Positions 5,822-11,024 of a DNA stretch of 11,024 nucleotides are shown here, piece by piece; position 1 is the stretch's first letter; each line of letters opens with the position of its first letter. Below the pieces are notes generated by a model, which saw only the letters and a program-made list of their open reading frames with translations, was not told where the DNA came from and ran no database searches. The translations under genes and the position numbers were made by a program. The DNA is from an uncultured Planctomycetaceae bacterium (GTDB taxonomy: Bacteria > Planctomycetota > Planctomycetia > Pirellulales > Thermoguttaceae), in assembly GCA_947307005.1 (NCBI GenBank), contig CAMZHY010000076.1:1-11024 (forward strand). Reading direction: 5' to 3'.

Positions 5822-8800
5822 CTATGGTTCAGGTCGCGCGCCTTTGAAGCCCGGTTGATCGGCTTCAGGACGCGCGAGCGCGTCGGCGCGGCCTTTTTCA
5901 ATCGCGTGAAGCATCGTCTGCCAATCGGGGTCGTCCTTCGTTTCAAAGACATATCGCTGCGCGGCGGCTCCGGGTTCGACCGAAAGTCCTCGTCCGCCCT
6001 GCTCTTTCGGGAGGTGCGCGGTCAGCGCCGGGCTGAATTCGGGACGCGTCAGGTTAAGCCAAGCGAAACGCCCCGTCCAGTCAATATTGCGCGCGTCGTG
6101 AACGTCTTTAAAATCGTGGTTGCCGCCGAGAATATCTTTGTGACATTCGGCGCACTTTCGGTCGTAAACAGGCTTAAACTCGTCGTCAAACCATTTCGCC
6201 TGCCCCTTGCCGTCGAGGGGCGCCCAGCGGTCGCGTCGTCCTGCGGATTGAGGTCGAGAATGCGCGTAAGTTCCCTGGTAAATAGCGTTGGAATCGAGCC
6301 AAAAATCAACGCGTTCCATCGATTTTTCATCGACTTTCACGCCGCAATGCTCTTCCGCAAAGTAATCGGGCAATCGACTCGCAAGCGTCCCCGTCGTATA
6401 GGGTTCGTTGACGGCGCTCGTCGTGAAGAGAAGCCAGTAAAACTGCGCCAGCGGTTTGCCGAGTTTTTGTTGAGATTCGGGCATTTTACCCGTAAGCATG
6501 TCAGCCTGACGATAAGATCGGCTTCTCAACAGAATCGACTCGTACGACTCGCAGAAATACCGCGTCAGGTCGCCGCTCAGGTCGCAACCGCCCGCAGGGT
6601 CGGCGCCCTCGTGGCATGAGACGCAGTATTTGTCCAGAACGGGCTGCACGAGAGAGCGATAGTCGACGACGCCCGCGTCGAGCGTTTTATTGCCGCCGCT
6701 TGCGAGGCGTTCCTCGTAGGCGTCGTAAATATAGTCAGGAATCACGGGGACGTCCGGCGCGCGCAATCCTGCGATTGGTCGCCGGCTGGATTCTTGCGCG
6801 GTCGCGGGCGTCGCGTCGCGATCCTCGTGGCAGCCGACGCAACCGATTGATTCTCCCGGCATGAACTGCACGGCGCTCGTCATGCGTTGAATTTCGCGTC
6901 CTTTTTCATCGAGCGCCTGAAAATAGACTTCTCGAAGCGCGGGAACGTAGAAATTCGCGCTCCCGTCCTCTTCGACGGGAACCTCGCCCCAGCAGCGTTT
7001 GGCGTAATAGGTCGCGACGCCCATCGACGGAGACTGGTCGAAGGAACGGTCGTAAAGCTCTTCCGTCTTGCGGATTTGCTCCATAATTCGCAGCTTCTTG
7101 ACAGCGCCGCGTTTGACGGTCGGTTCCAGCCCTTGATAAACGTCGGCGAGCGCGACTTGTCCGACGGGGTCGCCGTCCATAAGGTTCATCCGTTCGGGAA
7201 TCCCCCAAACGTCGGCGTCGACGCGGCATGTTTCGTCGTCGGGATTCGCGTTGACGCGTTCCGCAAGGGCGGAATACTCGTCATGCGGCTCGACGCCGTC
7301 GGTCTGCCGCAGACCGGAAAAGAGTTCGTCCGGTTTGAGGCGCGGACGCAACTTCATTCTCAGATTCGGCTTGGCGATACGCGACGGCTGGACGGGCGGG
7401 CGCGACGTCTCTTCAACGGCGATCGGGCAGAAACAATCAAGTTCAGGCTCTTCGCAGAGAAGTTTGCGGTTTCCGTCGCAGTCGAGGAGCCAAATGCGAT
7501 AGCGAAGACTCGACCCGGTGGAATTAGGCCCCAACACGGTTCGATCTTCGGAGCCAAAGGCGCAAATCGCGCGTTCCTCGTCGAGCGCGAACGGATCGCG
7601 CCACGCGTATTCGCGCGACGTGTCTTGAACGACGTCAAATTCTTTCGACCAGAAGACGTAACCCTCGCCGCGTCCGGACTCAATTCCCCTTGACCGATCC
7701 ACGACGCCGATCGCGCCGTGCGGATACCCATGATGCGGCGTAAAGGACGCGATGACTTTCGACGCGGGCGCGCCGGGGATCGGACGCGCTTGCAGAATAG
7801 AACCGAAATCGCGCAGCGTGTTCCCGTAGAAAAGCTGATAGAGCGTTCCTTCGGGGTTTTCCGTCCACAGCGACTGGCGATACGTAAGGTCGCGGTCGAC
7901 GTATTCCCAGCGCGTAAAGAGAACGCGCCCGTCGGGCAGAACCTGCGGGTTGAAATCGGAAAGCGTGTTCATACTGACGCACGTTATCCCGGAACCGTCG
8001 GGGTTCATGCGAAACAGGTTCGACGCGGGACCGGGCTGGCACACGGTCCGTCCGAAGCGGCGCGTTGAGACAAACATGATCCCGCCGTCGGGAAGTTCGA
8101 CGGGCGACACGTCAAAGAACGGACCGCGCGTGAGTTGCGTCAGACCGGAGCCGTCGATTCCGATCCGCCAGATATTCCAGTACGCGGAGTCTTTCGGACG
8201 ATAGGAAAAGAAGACGGTCTTCGCGTCGAAAGACAGATTCATGTCGTAAATCGACCCGTCGGGATCTTCAAAAAGGGTTTTAGTCCCATTCTCCGGACGG
8301 GATGGATCGACATAACGTATGGCGCAGCCAGGCTTTTTCGGCGTCGCCTGCCATAAATCGTTGCCGACGGAATTCGGACGGTTGAGAAGCGACCTCGCAA
8401 TGTAGATAAATGGCGGAAGTTCATCGACGTCAAGCGTTTCCGGCGCGGCGGATTCGTCGAACGCGGGCGCCGCAAAAGGAACGGCGACGACGGGCGCGTC
8501 AAGGACGTCGTCGAGTCGGACGCGGAGATTACGGTATTCGACCGCGTTTTGCCAGATTCGAAGCGCAAATGTTCCGGCGCGAAGCGGATCGTCCTTTTTC
8601 GGCGCGTCTTCATGGTATTCCCCGGCGTATTCGCCGTTGAGGTAAAAAACAAAGCCCGTCTCGTCGAAGCGAACGCGAAGTTTAAAGAACTCGCCGATTG
8701 GAACGTCAAAGGGAACTCGCTTCAGCGGCGTATAGTTCTGACGATGCGCGCCGATATTGACGACCTTCAAAGCGGGGTTAAAGCCGATTTCGTACCCGTT

Positions 8801-9166
8801 GAACGCGTCGGCGCCCGTCGCGGAATCGGAGATTTTAAAGCACAGTCCGCTAAAGCCTTCTGAAGCGGACTGAAAACGGAGTTCAAGTTCAATCTCGCCC
8901 GATTTCGCAGTCTGCCATTCAGGGGCGTTCCACGTCAGTCTCGCGCCGGAATCTGGGGCGGCGGAAACAACGCCGTCGTTGGAAACGCGCCACGCGCCGC
9001 CATAGGCGACGAATCCGTCGACCGGTTCGACATGTTCGCCCGTTACGCAAGGGAGCGCGAGAATTTTCTCGAGCAGCGCGCCGGAATCGCGCTCCTGGGC
9101 AAACGCCGACGCGACGGTCAAGAACAAGCCAAACAGGACGGCAAGGCAGGTCGAACGTATGGTCAT
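5822..9166 (-). CDS. Secreted tri-haem cytochrome c with hydrazine-synthase-alpha-like architecture
   Basis: 1,114 residues with signal peptide 1-23 (hydrophobic core, cut near AFA|QE). Residues 45-220 look like a LamG/concanavalin-type beta-sandwich (FSGLCFKI, YEIGFNP, FYLNGEYAGEY, LRAGTFALRIWQ). Residues 250-580 hold TolB/WD40-like propeller repeats (IYDMNLSFDAKTVFFSYR, NIWRIGIDGSGLTQLTRG, NLFRMNPDGSG, NPQVLPDGRVLFTRW). A region like the middle domain of hydrazine synthase alpha follows (VPVEEDGSANFYVPA, 729-743), then three CxxCH haem sites: CVGCH (776-780), CVSCH (848-852) and CAECH (1005-1009). Related proteins are abundant in planctomycetes that do not perform anammox, so a hydrazine role should not be assumed; the real substrate is unknown. 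The start overlaps the stop of the upstream sugar nucleotidyltransferase by ATGA, and GAGGAA lies 8 bases before it. Confidence 0.85.
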   Translation of the reverse strand: MTIRSTCLAVLFGLFLTVASAFAQERDSGALLEKILALPCVTGEHVEPVDGFVAYGGAWRVSNDGVVSAAPDSGARLTWNAPEWQTAKSGEIELELRFQSASEGFSGLCFKISDSATGADAFNGYEIGFNPALKVVNIGAHRQNYTPLKRVPFDVPIGEFFKLRVRFDETGFVFYLNGEYAGEYHEDAPKKDDPLRAGTFALRIWQNAVEYRNLRVRLDDVLDAPVVAVPFAAPAFDESAAPETLDVDELPPFIYIARSLLNRPNSVGNDLWQATPKKPGCAIRYVDPSRPENGTKTLFEDPDGSIYDMNLSFDAKTVFFSYRPKDSAYWNIWRIGIDGSGLTQLTRGPFFDVSPVELPDGGIMFVSTRRFGRTVCQPGPASNLFRMNPDGSGITCVSMNTLSDFNPQVLPDGRVLFTRWEYVDRDLTYRQSLWTENPEGTLYQLFYGNTLRDFGSILQARPIPGAPASKVIASFTPHHGYPHGAIGVVDRSRGIESGRGEGYVFWSKEFDVVQDTSREYAWRDPFALDEERAICAFGSEDRTVLGPNSTGSSLRYRIWLLDCDGNRKLLCEEPELDCFCPIAVEETSRPPVQPSRIAKPNLRMKLRPRLKPDELFSGLRQTDGVEPHDEYSALAERVNANPDDETCRVDADVWGIPERMNLMDGDPVGQVALADVYQGLEPTVKRGAVKKLRIMEQIRKTEELYDRSFDQSPSMGVATYYAKRCWGEVPVEEDGSANFYVPALREVYFQALDEKGREIQRMTSAVQFMPGESIGCVGCHEDRDATPATAQESSRRPIAGLRAPDVPVIPDYIYDAYEERLASGGNKTLDAGVVDYRSLVQPVLDKYCVSCHEGADPAGGCDLSGDLTRYFCESYESILLRSRSYRQADMLTGKMPESQQKLGKPLAQFYWLLFTTSAVNEPYTTGTLASRLPDYFAEEHCGVKVDEKSMERVDFWLDSNAIYQGTYAHSRPQSAGRRDRWAPLDGKGQAKWFDDEFKPVYDRKCAECHKDILGGNHDFKDVHDARNIDWTGRFAWLNLTRPEFSPALTAHLPKEQGGRGLSVEPGAAAQRYVFETKDDPDWQTMLHAIEKGRADALARPEADQPGFKGARPEP

Positions 9167-9900
9167 AATCCGCGTTCCTCAAAGAGTTTTTGCGCTTTTT
9201 CGTAACTGGCAAGATCGCCGATATCATGTCGCGCGCCGGGCGCAAGATACGCGTAGACGGGAGCTTGCGTCGCAAGCCATGCGAGAAGGGACCCCGGCGC
9301 GTCGACGCCGCATCCCGCGTCGACGGAAGACTTCACCAGCGGAAGGTCTTCGCGACGGTAGAAATAAAACGGGGGCGTGCACCAGTGGGATTTCGGTTCC
9401 TGCGGTTTCTCGGTCATCGCAAGAATACGATCGTCCTCGGCAATTTCGGCGACGCCCGCCTTCCGCAGTTTTGCGACGTCCGGCTCATAGTACCGCATTC
9501 CGCAACTCGCGCCCTTCTCTTTCGCGTAGTTCAGGAACCCGACAAGACTGAAATCGAGAAGATTGTCCCCCGCAAGGACGAAGAGATCGTCGTCGATTTG
9601 GCGCGTTTCAAGAGCGAAAATAATATCGCGAACGGCGCCGAGCCGCGTTTCGTTCGTCGACGTGCCGTCGTCGACGACGTCGATTTTTTCAGGACGCGTC
9701 GCCGCCCATTCGCGGAAGACCGGCGCGTACTTCGCGTTTGTTACGACGTAGAATTGGTCGATTTCTTTCGCAGACGCAAGGTCGTCGAGAAGATGTTCCA
9801 GAATGTTCTTGCTTCCGACTTTAAGGAGCGGTTTAGGAAAGTTTTCCGTAAGGGGATAGAGCCGCGTCGCGTAACCGGCGGCGAGGAAAAGACATTTCAT
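9163..9900 (-). CDS. Sugar-1-phosphate nucleotidyltransferase (RmlA/GT-A-like NDP-sugar pyrophosphorylase)
   Basis: 245 residues, cytoplasmic. The N-terminal signature LAAGYATRLYPLT (6-18) with PKPLL (22-26) forms the NTP-binding loop and catalytic Lys region. AGDN (110-113) supplies the first metal Asp, TEKP (163-166) contacts the sugar phosphate, and HDIGDLASY (225-233) holds the second metal Asp and closes the fold. Length fits the short RmlA-like subgroup without extra C-terminal domains. The expected reaction is NTP plus sugar-1-phosphate to NDP-sugar plus pyrophosphate. The upstream gene encodes a GHMP sugar kinase and the start overlaps its stop by ATGA (9897-9900), so the two probably act in sequence in a sugar-salvage route. 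The nucleotide and sugar cannot be read from the sequence. GGAGGG lies 9 bases before the ATG. Confidence 0.88.
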   Translation of the reverse strand: MKCLFLAAGYATRLYPLTENFPKPLLKVGSKNILEHLLDDLASAKEIDQFYVVTNAKYAPVFREWAATRPEKIDVVDDGTSTNETRLGAVRDIIFALETRQIDDDLFVLAGDNLLDFSLVGFLNYAKEKGASCGMRYYEPDVAKLRKAGVAEIAEDDRILAMTEKPQEPKSHWCTPPFYFYRREDLPLVKSSVDAGCGVDAPGSLLAWLATQAPVYAYLAPGARHDIGDLASYEKAQKLFEERGL

Positions 9901-11024
9901 AGGACGATTCCCTCCGAAGCAGCGCTTACGCAGCAGGAATATTTTTCTTTAAGGTGAGGATATTCACGCAGATACGCGTCTGTCACCGAACCGAGAACGT
10001 CGTCTTTCTTCGCCGGATCGATCAATGCGAGGCAGCATCCTTTGAAGCCCGCTCCCGCGAAACGCCCGCCGTAGATTCCGTCGGTATTGCGCATAATTTC
10101 ATAGAGTTTGATCTGCTCCGGCGCGCCGCTTTCCCAGTTGACAATGCTGCTCATTCCCGACTCGAAAGAGAGTTTGCCGTACTCTTCAACGTCGCCGCGT
10201 CGCCACGCTTCAGCGCCGCGTTCAACGCGATCCTGTTCGGAATACCAGTGGTCGCAACGTTTGCGCCACGGCGTGGGGAGTTTCTCGCGATATTCCCAGT
10301 AAACCTCGAGCGGGGTCGTTCTCGCGAAAGATTCGCCAAATTTTCCGTACGGAATCCCCGCAAACGCTTGAAGCGCGTAGACGCCCGCGCGAAGCTCGTC
10401 GACGCGCATATTGTACTTCGATCCGACGAGATTGTGTTCCAGTCCTGAGAAGAAGATCGCGAAAAGATACGGCTTCGACGCGGGGTTCGTGGGAATTACC
10501 TCGTAAGAACCGTCGAGCGTGTCGAGATAGAGCATCGAGTTCGCCTTGGAAAGAACTTCGCACGACTGGTCGAGTTTTCCCACGGAGACGCCGACGTAAT
10601 CCTTCTCCGCCTCGTACGCAAGGTCGATAATCTCCTGACGTTGAAGCTCGATCTTATTGACGCGAGCAAGCGCCGCGAGGAACGAAATCGTCACAGCCGC
10701 CGACGAAGAAAGCCCGCCGATCGGCAACGACCCGTCGAAGACGCCGCAAATCCCGACGCTCAGCGGATATCGCGCGCCGAGCGCGAGCGTCGCCCCGCGA
10801 AAGTAGTCCGCCCAGTCCCGTTCGGGTCGGGGAGGATTGTGAACGAACCACTGCGCGCGCTTCGGAAACTGGAGCGACGTCACTTCAACGACCCCGTTCA
10901 TCTTCGGCCCGTAGGCGAACGTTATCCCCTGATCGATCGCAAAACCGGTAATCTTGCCTAAATTATGATCGACGTGCGCCCCGATGGGACAGACCCGATA
11001 AGGACAAAACGACCGAGACTCCGG
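9897..11024 (-). CDS. GHMP kinase of the galactokinase family, galacturonokinase-like (5' end outside window)
   Basis: The frame is open to the window edge and gives 375 residues; the first ATG at 10901 is internal, because conserved sequence precedes it. Fragment residues 7-23 read CPYRVCPIGAHVDHNLG, the sugar-binding signature of the family. GLSSSAAV (104-111) is the ATP-binding GHMP motif, GKLDQS (150-155) carries the catalytic Asp, and GRFAGAGFKGCC (320-331) is motif 3. The PYRxCPxGAHxDH form, the segment SGLEHNLVGSKYNMRVDE and WRRGDVEEYGKLSFESGMSS resemble, from memory, plant galacturonokinase more than classical galactokinase, whose signature is GRVNLIGEHTDY. It should phosphorylate C1 of a galactose-like sugar or uronic acid; specificity is inference. 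Its stop overlaps the next gene by ATGA. Confidence 0.85.
   Translation of the reverse strand, partial: PESRSFCPYRVCPIGAHVDHNLGKITGFAIDQGITFAYGPKMNGVVEVTSLQFPKRAQWFVHNPPRPERDWADYFRGATLALGARYPLSVGICGVFDGSLPIGGLSSSAAVTISFLAALARVNKIELQRQEIIDLAYEAEKDYVGVSVGKLDQSCEVLSKANSMLYLDTLDGSYEVIPTNPASKPYLFAIFFSGLEHNLVGSKYNMRVDELRAGVYALQAFAGIPYGKFGESFARTTPLEVYWEYREKLPTPWRKRCDHWYSEQDRVERGAEAWRRGDVEEYGKLSFESGMSSIVNWESGAPEQIKLYEIMRNTDGIYGGRFAGAGFKGCCLALIDPAKKDDVLGSVTDAYLREYPHLKEKYSCCVSAASEGIVL

Noticed and set aside
6887..7693. Plus-strand open frame of 268 codons (and similar ones at 5855-6619 and 9190-9957)
   Set aside because: These lie opposite the cytochrome and sugar nucleotidyltransferase genes, which have strong motif support; their translations are Arg/Val/Phe-rich shadows.
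5822..9166. Hydrazine synthase and anammox metabolism
   Set aside because: Only the general architecture and haem motifs resemble the alpha subunit. There are no beta or gamma subunit genes beside it, and this family is common in planctomycetes that do not perform anammox.
1..11024. tRNA, rRNA, CRISPR arrays, prophage or att sites
   Set aside because: No cloverleaf, spaced direct repeats or integrase-like sequence was noticed on either strand.

Overview
The window looks like chromosomal DNA of a planctomycete, probably an anaerobic or host-associated member (inference). Two gene types point there. One is a secreted protein joining an SHD1 (SLA1 homology 1-like) module to a formylglycine-generating-enzyme-like fold. 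The other is a 1,114-residue secreted c-type cytochrome with a hydrazine-synthase-alpha-like architecture. The accessory genes in the middle instead recall small peptide-maturation cassettes of gut Firmicutes, so transfer is plausible.

Layout. (1) 1-388, plus strand: 3' end of alaS, followed by a symmetric, probably bidirectional terminator shared with the convergent gene. (2) 504-2066, minus: secreted SHD1/FGE-like protein with its own promoter. (3) 2271-5632: an accessory island. On the minus strand it carries, in transcription order, an HPr-kinase-like protein, a 68-residue Cys/His-rich small protein that looks like a RiPP precursor, and a PqqD-family peptide-binding protein. On the plus strand, divergent from the kinase, is a nucleotidyltransferase. 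A decayed IS5-type transposase fragment lies antisense between the small protein and the PqqD gene. (4) 5822-11024, minus: a tightly coupled operon (two ATGA start/stop overlaps) of a galactokinase/galacturonokinase-like GHMP kinase (5' end outside the window), an RmlA-like sugar-1-phosphate nucleotidyltransferase and the secreted multi-haem protein, closed by a strong hairpin terminator facing the nucleotidyltransferase gene.

How the parts may work together. The kinase and nucleotidyltransferase of region 4 form a plausible sugar-salvage pair (sugar -> sugar-1-P -> NDP-sugar). The cytochrome is translationally coupled to them, but its functional link is unknown. In region 3, the small protein, PqqD-like recognition element, HPr-kinase-like enzyme and nucleotidyltransferase make a compact candidate RiPP system. 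No radical SAM enzyme, cyclase, protease or exporter is present in the window, so either the pathway is completed elsewhere or the chemistry is phosphorylation and/or nucleotidylation. This island is the most unusual part of the window. All family assignments come from reading the translated sequence and remembered family features; no database search was run.
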